From assembly GCA_025462885.1 (NCBI GenBank), contig JAOAPN010000008.1, positions 460,953 through 524,952 of the forward strand: a stretch of 64,000 bases of DNA, read 5' to 3'. This DNA is from Acidobacteriaceae bacterium (GTDB lineage: Bacteria > Acidobacteriota > Terriglobia > Terriglobales > Acidobacteriaceae). Made by a program: the position numbers and the translations under genes. Position 1 is the stretch's first letter. Every line of letters begins with the position of its first letter. Below are positions 10,561 through 20,049 of this stretch, piece by piece. The notes beneath the pieces were generated by a model, which made no database searches, was not told the DNA's origin, and saw only the letters and a list, made by a program, of their open reading frames with translations.

Positions 10561-11905
10561 AGTTGCGTTTATCGGAGGCGGCGGAGTTCGCACTCCTCTT
10601 GTTGTGTTTGGAATCAATGAAGCGGCCGAAGCTGCGGGAATCGAGGAATTAGTCCTCTTCGATCCCGACGCCGAACGCGTAAGAATCATGACTGAGCTAG
10701 GCCGCGCCGTCGTTGCCCAGGAGGGCGGAGCGCTCCGCGTTCGCATGGCCACCTCCATCGAGGATGCCGTCGAAGGGGCATACTTCGTCATGAACAGTAT
10801 CCGCGTTGGTGGCATCCAGGCCCGCGCCCACGACGAAAAGGTTTCCATCGCGCAAGGCTATCCGGGGCAGGAGACTACCGGCCCAGGCGGCGTCGCCATG
10901 GGACTGCGCACCGTGCGCACCGCCATCGAGCAGGCCCGTGTCGTCGCACGCCTTGCACCTGAGGCATGGCTGATCAACTTCACGAATCCCGCCGGCCTCA
11001 TCACCCAGGCCATTCGGCAAAACTCCGATGCGAAGGTCGTGGGCATCTGCGATACGCCGACCGAAATGCTGCACCGCATCCATACCGCACTGGGCGCGTC
11101 GAGCGATGAGGTCCGATGCGAGTACGTCGGATTGAATCACCTGGGCTGGATTCGAAAGATTTCACTTCGCGGAAAAGACATAACCGCCCGCCTCCTCAAA
11201 GACGATCAATTCCTCGCGCAACTGTATTCGGTCCCGCTCTTCGAACACGATCTGATTCGGGCGCTGGGGCTCATTCCCACGGAATACCTTTTCTTCTACT
11301 ACTCCCGCCGCCGCGCCCTTGAGAACCAGCGAAAACAAGGCTCCACCCGAGGCACCGAAGTCGAGCGATTAAATATCAAGTTGATCGTAGAACTGCAGTG
11401 CAAGTTGGCAAGCTCGGATGGCCCCGGCGCGATCCGCACTTACGTCGACTATCTCAACACCCGGTCCGGGTCGTACATGAAACTCGAAGGCAACGGCGGA
11501 ACCGCTCTGGGGAGCGAACAACCCACCGAGGAAGATCCCTTCCGCGCCGCCAGCGGATACCATCGCATCGCGCTGGACGTAATGAACGCATTGACCGGGG
11601 TGAAGCCCGGTCGAATCGTCGTAAATACAACGAACGCAGGCGCAATCGACGAAGTCGAAGCCGGGGACATCGTTGAGGTCTCGTCGATGATTGCTGAAAA
11701 CAGCATCGTCCCCGAACCCTGCGGTACGCTCCCTGAAGCGGTCCGGGGCCTGGTGCTTGCCGTAAAAGCCTATGAGCGGGTCGCAATTCAGGCCGCAATC
11801 GAGAACTCTGAGATCCTCGCCCGAAAAGCGATGCTCCTGTACCCTGCGATCGGAGAATGGGAGCCCTCGAAAGCCCTGCTCGAAAGCCTTATCGTCCACT
11901 GCTGA
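10538..11905 (+). CDS. Glycoside hydrolase family 4 (NAD/metal-dependent glycosidase)
   Basis: A 455-residue cytoplasmic GH4 enzyme. These cleave alpha- or beta-glycosides, often 6-phosphorylated, by an NAD+-dependent oxidation-elimination route needing Mn2+. The Rossmann start KVAFIGGGGVRTPLV is clear. The metal ligands fit Cys171 in GICDTPTE and His201 in GLNHLGW, and NFTNPAG is the usual N-x-x-NP motif. The start at 10538 (MNKPMRRK) follows AAAGG by a few bases; an ATG at 10550 is an alternative. The gene overlaps the upstream kinase. No phosphotransferase system is visible, so if the substrate is phosphorylated, one of the two PfkB kinases presumably supplies it. Substrate specificity cannot be assigned. 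Confidence 0.88.
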   Translation: MNKPMRRKVAFIGGGGVRTPLVVFGINEAAEAAGIEELVLFDPDAERVRIMTELGRAVVAQEGGALRVRMATSIEDAVEGAYFVMNSIRVGGIQARAHDEKVSIAQGYPGQETTGPGGVAMGLRTVRTAIEQARVVARLAPEAWLINFTNPAGLITQAIRQNSDAKVVGICDTPTEMLHRIHTALGASSDEVRCEYVGLNHLGWIRKISLRGKDITARLLKDDQFLAQLYSVPLFEHDLIRALGLIPTEYLFFYYSRRRALENQRKQGSTRGTEVERLNIKLIVELQCKLASSDGPGAIRTYVDYLNTRSGSYMKLEGNGGTALGSEQPTEEDPFRAASGYHRIALDVMNALTGVKPGRIVVNTTNAGAIDEVEAGDIVEVSSMIAENSIVPEPCGTLPEAVRGLVLAVKAYERVAIQAAIENSEILARKAMLLYPAIGEWEPSKALLESLIVHC

Positions 11906-11925
11906 CCGTCCTGGAGTCGATTCCC

Positions 11926-11984
11926 TTACGCGAAGCGTCCAAAACCCCACGAAGGCCCGTGGCGTCTGCCCGGCGTTAGGGCGC
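11926..11984 (+). repeat. Multi-hairpin intergenic repeat, copy A
   Basis: One of five copies (others at 49895, 55822, 57982, 61614) of a 50-60 bp element. It begins with the hairpin ACGC-GAA-GCGT, then a second stem that here is CCACG-AAGGCC-CGTGG (loop enlarged, stem kept), then GGCGTCTGCCCGGCG and GGGCGC. In this copy the element is flanked by GATTCC (11919-11924) and GGAATC (12012-12017), an inverted pair also seen around copy E. The remaining 11906-12221 interval shows no gene. Confidence 0.8.
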
Positions 11985-12221
11985 ACATTTGCTTCAGCGA
12001 TACATATTGCAGGAATCCGTTCCAATCCCTATTGCCTAACCAAAGAATTTCCCGGTTCTTGAAGAAAGGATCCTCTGGGATGTACTGCTGTTGGCTGGAA
12101 TGGATAGAATTACAACGCTTGCAGAAGAGTTCTCTCTAAAGTTCTCCAACAGGGTTCTTCTGCGACTGCACCGTTTGAGGAAATCTCCAGAACCACGCAG
12201 AGAGAGGCGGCACCCAGCACT

Positions 12222-13151
12222 ATGAAGCGGATGACAAACATAGCTCTCATGACCACGGTTATCACCGCTATAGCAGGTGGATCCCTTGTAATTCCAGTTG
12301 GGGCAGCAGCCGCATCGGGTCCAAAACCTGCCCAACCGGACAGCGTAAGACGGTATCTCGTCGGGTCTGGCGATATGCTGATCGCATCGGCGGCGTATGC
12401 CGGTCAGGCCCCCGCTCAACAACCGGCTGTCGCAGACAGTCAGAAGGCGCGTACCGGTACAGGACCTGCAGCAGGATCGATCGAGGCGGGACAGTCGACC
12501 TTTCAGCAGAACTGTGCGTTCTGCCACGGTCGCGATGCCGCCGGCGGAGAGACCGGACCCGACCTGACCCGGTCGAAGCTGGTGGCAGAAGATGTCGCTG
12601 GAAACAAGATCACTGAAATCATTCATAACGGCCGTATTGAGAAGGGAATGCCCCGGTTCCCTTTCTCAGAGCTTGAAACGGCAAACGTCGTTGCGTTCAT
12701 CCACAATCAAGCTTTGAAGGCCCAGTCTCAGACCGGAAAGCGGCGTGGCGTGGAGGTCGCTGACCTGCAAACCGGTAACCTCGAAGCAGGGAAGAAGTAC
12801 TTCAATGGAGCAGGCGGCTGCACCTCCTGCCATTCGCCCACCGGAGACCTCGCAGGCATTGCGTCCAAATATCAGGGTCTGCAGTTGGAGCAGCGTATGT
12901 TGTATCCGCGCGATGCAAAATCTACTGTTGTGGTGACCCTGCCCTCCGGTCAGAAGGTCGAAGGAGCCCTGGCCTATCAGGACGAGTTCACCGTGGCGCT
13001 CCGCGATAGTACAAATACCTACCGCTCCTGGCCAGTGTCCGCAATCCAGGCCAAGATCAATTCGCCGGTCGACGGCCACGTTGACCTGTTCAGCAAATAT
13101 ACCGACGACGATATCCATAACCTCATGGCATACATCCAGACCCTCAAGTAA
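12222..13151 (+). CDS. Exported diheme cytochrome c
   Basis: A 309-residue protein with an N-terminal hydrophobic export signal (NIALMTTVITAIAGGSLVIPVGAA). Two c-type heme sites are present: CAFCH (Cys98, Cys101, His102) within a cytochrome c domain that closes with the helix ending VVAFIHNQALKAQ, and CTSCH (Cys200, Cys203, His204). The C-terminal part contains a small beta-rich insertion (VVTLPSGQKVEGALAY, about 243-275) before the last helix DDIHNLMAYIQTLK. It should act as an electron carrier or as the heme subunit of a periplasmic dehydrogenase, but no quinoprotein partner is adjacent. The 59-bp gap to hrpB contains no terminator that I can call. Confidence 0.9.
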   Translation: MKRMTNIALMTTVITAIAGGSLVIPVGAAAASGPKPAQPDSVRRYLVGSGDMLIASAAYAGQAPAQQPAVADSQKARTGTGPAAGSIEAGQSTFQQNCAFCHGRDAAGGETGPDLTRSKLVAEDVAGNKITEIIHNGRIEKGMPRFPFSELETANVVAFIHNQALKAQSQTGKRRGVEVADLQTGNLEAGKKYFNGAGGCTSCHSPTGDLAGIASKYQGLQLEQRMLYPRDAKSTVVVTLPSGQKVEGALAYQDEFTVALRDSTNTYRSWPVSAIQAKINSPVDGHVDLFSKYTDDDIHNLMAYIQTLK

Positions 13152-13210
13152 GGATGTACTGCCGTACGGCTCATTGACTCTCCCCGGTCATCATGTTCCG
13201 ATGAGATTCA

Positions 13211-15535
13211 GTGAGCCGTAAACCAGCCCTTCCCATCGACGCTCTTCTGCCGGAGATTATCGCCTCCCTGCAGCACCATCCGAGTCTCATCGTGGAAGCG
13301 CAGCCCGGTGCCGGCAAGACGACTCGCGTCCCCCCTGCACTCCTGGACGTTGTGACTGGCGAGATCGTGGTGCTCGAGCCACGCCGTATCGCGGCACGCA
13401 TGGCAGCCCGGCGCGTGGCATGGGAACTCGGCGAGTCCGTAGGCGAGACAGCCGGCTATCAGGTCCGTTTTGAGGAAGTAGGTGGCCCGAAGACGCGCCT
13501 GCGCTTCGTCACGGAGGGCGTACTGACCCGGCGTCTCCTCACCGACCCCACCCTGCGCGGAGTCGATGCAATCGTCCTCGATGAGTTTCACGAGCGTCAC
13601 ATCGACAGCGACTTCGCCCTGGCTCTCTTGAAGCAGCTGCAGCACAGTCGTCCCGATCTGCGCATCGTCATTATGTCGGCCACCCTGGATGCCGCACCCA
13701 TAGCTCGCTACCTTGACGACTGTCCCGTCCTACGCTCCGAGGGGCGGCTCTTCGATTTATCGATCAAGCATCTGCTCTACTCCCCAGAACCCCTCTATAC
13801 CCAGGTCAGGAACGCAGTCGACCTGCTGATGCGGGAAGGTCATCAAGGCGACACCCTGGTCTTTCTACCGGGAGCAGCGGAGATCCGCAGGGCCATACGC
13901 GAGTGCGATGATCTTGCCCGCCGCAAGCAACTGCTCATGCTTCCGCTCCACGGGGATCTGTCTCCAACCGAGCAGGATCGTGCTGTTGAACCCTCCCAGC
14001 AACAGAAGCTCATCCTCGCAACGAATGTTGCTGAAAGCTCCATCACCGTCGAAGGGGTCACTGCGGTCATCGACAGCGGCTTTGCACGAGTAGCGTCGCA
14101 CTCTCCATGGACCGGTTTGCCTACCCTGGAGATCAGCCGGATAAGCCAGGCGTCGGCTCGGCAGCGGGCCGGACGGGCAGGGCGCACCGCCCCCGGCAGG
14201 GTAGTTCGACTCTATCCGGAAGAGGATTTTCTGCGGCGTCCCGAACACGATACCCCAGAGATCGTCCGCAGCGACCTGTCTCAGTTGGGCATCGCGCTGC
14301 GAGCGATGGGGCTGACGGACTTCGCCGCTCTCGACTGGCTCGACGTTCCTCCACCCGCTGCCGTACAGCAAGCCGAACTGCTCCTCGACCGGCTCGGGGC
14401 GACCGGTCTAATGGCACGGCAACTCGCCCGTTATCCGCTCCCTCCGCGCCTGTCTCGGATTTTGGTTGAAGCCACGGCACGCGGCGTCGGCGAGGACGCG
14501 TGCATCGCGGTGGCGCTTCTCGGCTCCGGGGCACGCAGCGAGAACAACGACATCCTGGCCGCAATGGAGGCACCCCAGGATCCTCGAACAACGCAGCATA
14601 TCCAGCAACTCCGCAGAATTGCCCGGCCACCAAGACAGACCGTCCATGACGATGATGCGCTGTTGCTGTCGATCCTCGCGGGATTCCCAGACCGCGTAGG
14701 ACGGCGCCGATCCGGAAACCAGATCACACTCGCGACAGGAACCTCCGCCGAGGTATCGGGAGACCCGCCACAATACGAGTTTATGGTCGCCGTCGACGCG
14801 GAAGACCGTAAAGACAAGCCCATCCCCATGATTCGGATGACGGCCCGCATCGAGCCCGACTGGTTGATCGATCTCTTCCCTGATCGCGTCCGCGAGCAAT
14901 CCGGAGTGGTCTGGAACCGCATCGCAGAGCGGGTCGATGCGATCAGCGCTTTACTGTACGACGAGCTCACCATCCAGGAGACCCGCGATGCCATCCCCGA
15001 TCCGAACTCCGCTGCCGAGCTGTTGGCTGAGAAGGCACTCGAGACCGGCGTCGATCGCTTCATCGAAAGGGAAGAATTGAACAACTTTCTCGCCCGCCTC
15101 GACTTCGCGAACTTCGAGGCACCCGACATTCCAGCGACACTCCGTAAGCTCTGTATCGGACTGAGAAGTTTCGCAGAACTAAAGCGCGCAGTGGAGAGTT
15201 TTATCCCGCTGTTGGAACAGGAGTTGGATAGCCAGCGTCTACGCCGTGACGCCCCGGTCACTCTGCGTCTTCAAGGCGGACGCCAGGCAAAGGTGCACTA
15301 CGAGCGGGGAAAGATTCCATGGATCGCCTCGCGCTTGCAAGACTTCTTCGGCATGCGCGACACTCCCAGGATCGGGCCGAATCAGACCCCGGTTGTGGTC
15401 CATCTTCTGGCGCCCAATCAGCGCGCAGTGCAGACCACAACCGATCTAGCCGGCTTCTGGGAAAGACTCTACCCGCAAGTCCGCCGCGAACTGATGCGCC
15501 GCTATCCCAGGCATGCGTGGCCCGAGAAGCCCTGA
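13211..15535 (+). CDS. hrpB: ATP-dependent DEAH-type helicase HrpB
   Basis: A 774-residue superfamily 2 RNA/DNA helicase, slightly shorter than the roughly 800-820 residues usual for HrpB. Walker A is at about 30-38 (AQPGAGKTT), motif II is DEFH (124-127), motif III is MSATLD, and motif VI is QRAGRAGRTAPGR. The C-terminal HrpB-specific domain (ending YPRHAWPEK) is complete. The start is GTG. The gene converges with the glucan-synthase-like gene, with only 12 bp between their stops. The cellular role of HrpB is poorly known in general. Confidence 0.93.
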   Translation: MSRKPALPIDALLPEIIASLQHHPSLIVEAQPGAGKTTRVPPALLDVVTGEIVVLEPRRIAARMAARRVAWELGESVGETAGYQVRFEEVGGPKTRLRFVTEGVLTRRLLTDPTLRGVDAIVLDEFHERHIDSDFALALLKQLQHSRPDLRIVIMSATLDAAPIARYLDDCPVLRSEGRLFDLSIKHLLYSPEPLYTQVRNAVDLLMREGHQGDTLVFLPGAAEIRRAIRECDDLARRKQLLMLPLHGDLSPTEQDRAVEPSQQQKLILATNVAESSITVEGVTAVIDSGFARVASHSPWTGLPTLEISRISQASARQRAGRAGRTAPGRVVRLYPEEDFLRRPEHDTPEIVRSDLSQLGIALRAMGLTDFAALDWLDVPPPAAVQQAELLLDRLGATGLMARQLARYPLPPRLSRILVEATARGVGEDACIAVALLGSGARSENNDILAAMEAPQDPRTTQHIQQLRRIARPPRQTVHDDDALLLSILAGFPDRVGRRRSGNQITLATGTSAEVSGDPPQYEFMVAVDAEDRKDKPIPMIRMTARIEPDWLIDLFPDRVREQSGVVWNRIAERVDAISALLYDELTIQETRDAIPDPNSAAELLAEKALETGVDRFIEREELNNFLARLDFANFEAPDIPATLRKLCIGLRSFAELKRAVESFIPLLEQELDSQRLRRDAPVTLRLQGGRQAKVHYERGKIPWIASRLQDFFGMRDTPRIGPNQTPVVVHLLAPNQRAVQTTTDLAGFWERLYPQVRRELMRRYPRHAWPEKP

Positions 15536-15547
15536 CGGGGAAGATGC

Positions 15548-18500
15548 TTAGGCAGTCTTCTCTTCCGAAACCGCAGTACGAGTCTGCAGACTCTTCAGCG
15601 TCTGTCGTCCCAGAGGTCGTTCGTGCAGCAGTAGCTCAGCAGCCCTTACTTTAGGATTTGCATGGAACCACTCCTGAAAGACATTAGCGCATAGCAGGTT
15701 CGTGATCGCGAGCAGCGCCATGCCCTGGTGATGCGCCATCCACGAGCGCACCATCTCCGGCTTGTTCCCGGCGATATAGTCTGCTGCCTCATAGAAGCCG
15801 TAGCCGCCTACCCACCCGGCATCTGCCATCCGGTGCAGATTGGAGAGCGCATGCTCACGCGCAAAAGGCAGTGCAAGAAAAGTGGAGTAAGGCGAGATCA
15901 CAGGCCCATCTTCGGCCCCATACTTCAGGGCCAGATCGGGAATGCCCCAGGCCTGATAGCCATACCTTCCCTGCTGATCGGTCTTCGCAAATCCAGACTC
16001 AGAGATCCCCCATGGAATACCCTTCACATGCTGCCGCTGAATAGCGACTGAAGCTTCAAGCGAACGTGTAATCAGCGTATCGGGATAGTTCCGCATCCAC
16101 AGCGTTGGCATGAGGTACTCGAACATCGTGCCAGTCCAGGAAAGCAGTGCGGCATGGCCCTTGACGAGAGAATGGGTGCGATCGAGCCGGAACCAGGCGC
16201 GTTGCGGAATATCTCCGCTCGCGACTGCCAGAAACGATGCGATCCGAGCCTCGGACGCCAGTAGATCGTAGCAGGCGGAGTGCAGCTCGTCCGCCTCTCC
16301 ATCGAACCCGATCGACAGCAACTGTCGCGACTCCACAAAGAGGAAGTCATACCGCATCGCGTCAGCATGATGCTCGGCCTCGTGGGCGATGCGGCTGACG
16401 TCGCTGGCGAGCTGCCCAACCCGTGCGATCGCGTCCGGCATCAGCGTGCGAAGCTCTATCGCCAGATCGCGTTCCGACGAGCTCTCCGGAGCTGACGCAG
16501 CCAGTTCGCCGAGCCGCTGGTCCATCCCATGGAGGTAATCCACGGCATGCTCCAGAGTGGGAACGAGATTGTTCTCAGGATCGCTGAAGTGAAGAACGCT
16601 AAAAAGCGGAGTGAACTTCGGAAGCAGCCATGGAACATAGGTAGCCACGAACGAAACCAAGGCATCCCGCCGGCGAACCGACTCTTCAAGCTGCCAATCT
16701 CTGGACGATCCCTGAGAGACGGTTGCGTGTTCGTCTTTCCACTGCATCAACCACGCAACCGCCTGCCGCAGACCATCAGCGCTCTCCCGGAAATGAATCG
16801 GCTCAGTGCCGTCCGGATTGTGGATGCGACCAAGCGCGAGGAACGCGTCCACATCGAGCAGCGGCAGCTTCAATAGCTCCGTAACCCCGCCGCGGAGTGC
16901 GTAAAAGGACGCCGCTAAATTCCCACTATCGACGGTAGAGATAATATGCGGAGGAATGGCCTTGAGTGTCTCAATGTCATACCAGTTATAGATATGGCCG
17001 CGTTTCTTCTCCAGCCCGTCGTACGTTGCCAGGGTCTGTAAAGTCGCGTGCGTAAACTCGGGCAAAGTAAGGAATCCCAACCGCAGAGCTGCCTGGCGCG
17101 TATTGAAGAGCATCCCCAGATTCGTCGGAGAGAGTTTCCGAACCTGGTGCAATCCTCTCTCCTCTACGTTGTCGGGAATCAGCCAGTGATTTTCCGCTCC
17201 GCCAAACTCCGAGAAGTAGCGCCAGATCAACAGCGCCTGTTCTTCAAGGAAGCGTCGCTCCTTCTGAGGCAGTGCCCCGGCAGCCTTACGAGGCGCGGAG
17301 TTCAACCATCCTGCGATCGCAGGCGCAAGAGCCCAGATCAGAAGTATCGGTCCAGCAACCAACAGCGCCTTGCGGTGAACCAGCACAATGAGTCCGGCAA
17401 GAGCCAGAGAAATAACGGGGCAGAGTTGGAGATAAAGATCAAGGGTACTGCGTGTTGGCCGATTCTCCGCCTGCGCCGCAGTCTCCCACTCCAAGAGGCG
17501 TTTCCCAGTCACAAAACGTCGCACCAGCGACCGGGTGATTGCGTCAAAGGAAAGCAACGTTTGATGGAGGATAAAGACGAGAGTCAGAAGATGAAAGCCC
17601 AGCGAGGCGAAGAATGTGCGTACGCTGTCCGTAATCCCGGCGGTGCTTAACTTGAGAGCTGCGCGGCCAACGTTGAAGCAGAGTTGGACCACTACGGGCA
17701 CCAGCATCAGAGCCAGTGTCACGAGCGTCCAATAGAGCGCGCCACCTGGCAAAAACAGCCATCCCGAGACGAGCAGTAAGAACGTTATCGGCTCCAGCAG
17801 GCTGCGTCGCAGATTATCGAAGATCTTCCAACGGGAGATCGTACTGATGGGATTGGCGACGAACTTACCCGACTCATCCGGAACGTGCCCAAACAGCCAC
17901 TGTGTAATCTGCCAGTCTCCTCGCACCCAACGGTGCTTCCGTCGAGTATGCGCAGAGTAATGCGACGGGTAGTCGTCGATGACCTCGATGTCTGTCGCGA
18001 GTCCCGCACGCGCATACGCTCCCTCAATCAGATCGTGGGAGAGCAACGCGTTGCGCGGAAAGCGGCGATCAAGAACCTGGTGCAGCGTTGACACCTCATA
18101 GATTCCCTTGCCCGTAAAAATCCCTTCGCCAAACAGGTCCTGGTACACGTCCGAGACAGCACGCGTATAGATGTCGAACCCGGTCTCGCCCGAGTAAAGT
18201 GAAGCCAGCCGGGACCGTGACGCCGAAGAAACGCTTACACCAACTCGCGGCTGCAGGATGCCATAGCCGGCAGTTACAACCCGCCGGCGCGGATCAACAA
18301 TAGCTTGGTTCAGTGGGTGCGCCATGGCACCGATCATGCGGGCCGCGGTGCCACGCGGTAGTTGCGTATCGGAGTCGAGCGTAATGACATAGCGAACTTT
18401 ATTGAGAACATGGGCCGGTCCCGCCTTCACTGGGAAACTGTCGAACGCCCCGAGCAGCAGTTTGTTGAGGTCCAACAGCTTGCCGCGCTTGCGCTCCCAC

Positions 18501-20026
18501 CCCATCCACACGCCCTGCCGCGTGTTGTAGACACGATGCCGATGCAGCAGAAGGAAGCTCCCTCCCCGATCGCTGCTGTACTTCGCATTGAGCTCATCCG
18601 TCAGGCGGACTGCCAGTTCTACAAGGAGATTGCGATCTTCTGGCTGCGGGCGATCCACGGAGTCGGGCAAATCCGTCAGTAATCCGAAATGCAAATGCGG
18701 ATCGAAGTTTGAAAGATATCTCGCCTCCAACTCCTCGAACAGCTCGCGTATTTGAGCTTCGTTCAACAGAAGCGTCGGTACGACGACGAAGGTCGTCTCT
18801 TCCTCTGGAATCCCTTTAGCAAAATCCAGCTTGGGCAAAGCACGCGGAGACAGCAGCGCGCTGACGGCATTATTGACCAGGTCGGAGGCTCCTTGGGTAG
18901 CAGGCAAAAGAGCCAGCAGCAGGGCTCCCATCACAGGAAGAAATTCGCGGTGGGGAACCAGGGGAGCGATAAATGCCGCGATCAAAAGGATCGAAAGAAC
19001 ATAGATCGCGAAGATATAAATCTCGACGTTATGGGTGCGAAGGATAGACCGCACACGCTCCTTCGCAGGAGGGTGGTATCCAATCTTTTGCGTAAGCTGG
19101 CGAGATCCTTCTTCGAAAAGATAATAGCCGACGTGCGACATTCGCAACGTAAGCCTTTCGCTGATGGAGCCTCGAGCCTGCGCCTCCTGCGACATCTTGA
19201 GTACAGCGCTGGCAGTTTCCATCTCACTCATGTCGGAGTTCGCAGCCAGCAATGCGATCCGCTCCCGGTACGTTGCGCGCGTCTCCTCCTCCATGCGGGA
19301 GTAGGCTCCCGCAGGATCTTCGGCGAGAATTTGATTGAACGCAACAATCTGCTCAAGAATCAGTTGCCATTCAAACTGGTTGATCCGCCGGAGACTGTGG
19401 ATCGGTGCAGAAAAGGGAGACTCCTCAATGGAGGGCATCGGTCCCGAAGCAAATGTCTCATCCGCGCGATCCAGTACATATTCAAGCTGAGCAAGCTTGA
19501 GCGAGCCCGGCAGCAAAAGCACCTCGGACAAGAGCAACGGGTCGTGTTCCTGCACAACGGCGGTATAAAGCACCAGCGATTCCTGGGACCAGATCCCGCG
19601 CACATCCGCTATATATTGTTCCGCCAGGTGGAGTACGCGAGGCACCGCCCCGTCCGGCACGCGGACATAAGGAACATCGGCGTATTGCTTCTTGCTCGCC
19701 GTCAGCCCCGTAAGCACGGCCTCAAACATGCGGCCGCTCTCCAGGAGCTCGAGTGCGGGCGTCAGATCCTGCGACGTCACCAACAGCTTGCAGGCACGCA
19801 TACGTTCGCCAAGCCTGATCTTCAATCGCTTCAGCCGGGCTTCGAGATCTGCAACCGGCTTGGAAGGCTGAACCCGCTCCACATGGTGTGCGAGTCGCGC
19901 CGCGTCCTGACGCAGTTGATCGTCCGAGACGAAAGGGCGTTCCGGCAGACCTGTAACGTTCAGATCCGATACCGGTGCCGTGGGATGAAGCTGATGCTCC
20001 TCTTGATTGTGTTCGAGCTCAGGCAT
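15548..20026 (-). CDS. Cyclic beta-1,2-glucan-synthase-like glycosyltransferase (GT84 plus glycoamylase-like), lacking the GH94 half
   Basis: A 1492-residue membrane protein resembling the first half of NdvB/Cgs. An N-terminal region (about 210-310, with INQFEW and MEEETRATYRERI) precedes a hydrophobic pair (about 335-390). The GT84 catalytic region (about 410-720) has TTFVVVPTLLLN, the LDSDTQLPRGT metal/nucleotide-binding motif (Asp551, Asp553), LLSHDLIEGAYARAG and HRWVRGDWQI. More membrane spans follow (about 740-940). The C-terminus (about 1000-1480) is glycoamylase-like, with GIPWGISESGFA and SWMAHHQGMALLAI. The phosphorylase (GH94) domain that sets chain length in about 2800-residue Cgs proteins is missing, and the stop is followed at once by hrpB, so this is not a frameshift. 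It lies 23 bp downstream of an ABC exporter and likely shares its transcript. It probably makes a beta-glucan. Confidence 0.88.
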   Translation of the reverse strand: MPELEHNQEEHQLHPTAPVSDLNVTGLPERPFVSDDQLRQDAARLAHHVERVQPSKPVADLEARLKRLKIRLGERMRACKLLVTSQDLTPALELLESGRMFEAVLTGLTASKKQYADVPYVRVPDGAVPRVLHLAEQYIADVRGIWSQESLVLYTAVVQEHDPLLLSEVLLLPGSLKLAQLEYVLDRADETFASGPMPSIEESPFSAPIHSLRRINQFEWQLILEQIVAFNQILAEDPAGAYSRMEEETRATYRERIALLAANSDMSEMETASAVLKMSQEAQARGSISERLTLRMSHVGYYLFEEGSRQLTQKIGYHPPAKERVRSILRTHNVEIYIFAIYVLSILLIAAFIAPLVPHREFLPVMGALLLALLPATQGASDLVNNAVSALLSPRALPKLDFAKGIPEEETTFVVVPTLLLNEAQIRELFEELEARYLSNFDPHLHFGLLTDLPDSVDRPQPEDRNLLVELAVRLTDELNAKYSSDRGGSFLLLHRHRVYNTRQGVWMGWERKRGKLLDLNKLLLGAFDSFPVKAGPAHVLNKVRYVITLDSDTQLPRGTAARMIGAMAHPLNQAIVDPRRRVVTAGYGILQPRVGVSVSSASRSRLASLYSGETGFDIYTRAVSDVYQDLFGEGIFTGKGIYEVSTLHQVLDRRFPRNALLSHDLIEGAYARAGLATDIEVIDDYPSHYSAHTRRKHRWVRGDWQITQWLFGHVPDESGKFVANPISTISRWKIFDNLRRSLLEPITFLLLVSGWLFLPGGALYWTLVTLALMLVPVVVQLCFNVGRAALKLSTAGITDSVRTFFASLGFHLLTLVFILHQTLLSFDAITRSLVRRFVTGKRLLEWETAAQAENRPTRSTLDLYLQLCPVISLALAGLIVLVHRKALLVAGPILLIWALAPAIAGWLNSAPRKAAGALPQKERRFLEEQALLIWRYFSEFGGAENHWLIPDNVEERGLHQVRKLSPTNLGMLFNTRQAALRLGFLTLPEFTHATLQTLATYDGLEKKRGHIYNWYDIETLKAIPPHIISTVDSGNLAASFYALRGGVTELLKLPLLDVDAFLALGRIHNPDGTEPIHFRESADGLRQAVAWLMQWKDEHATVSQGSSRDWQLEESVRRRDALVSFVATYVPWLLPKFTPLFSVLHFSDPENNLVPTLEHAVDYLHGMDQRLGELAASAPESSSERDLAIELRTLMPDAIARVGQLASDVSRIAHEAEHHADAMRYDFLFVESRQLLSIGFDGEADELHSACYDLLASEARIASFLAVASGDIPQRAWFRLDRTHSLVKGHAALLSWTGTMFEYLMPTLWMRNYPDTLITRSLEASVAIQRQHVKGIPWGISESGFAKTDQQGRYGYQAWGIPDLALKYGAEDGPVISPYSTFLALPFAREHALSNLHRMADAGWVGGYGFYEAADYIAGNKPEMVRSWMAHHQGMALLAITNLLCANVFQEWFHANPKVRAAELLLHERPLGRQTLKSLQTRTAVSEEKTA

Positions 20027-20049
20027 GAATCCTTCCGTATCGCCTTAAC

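Noticed and set aside
13166..13220. 9-bp inverted repeat (TACGGCTCA / TGAGCCGTA) that would cover the hrpB GTG start
   Set aside because: Arms of 9 bp with a 37-nt loop are expected by chance several times in 64 kb, and no other sign of regulation is seen.
15536..15547. Frameshift explaining the missing GH94 half of the glucan synthase
   Set aside because: Only 12 bp separate its stop from the hrpB stop, and no GH94-like sequence lies on the - strand beyond it.
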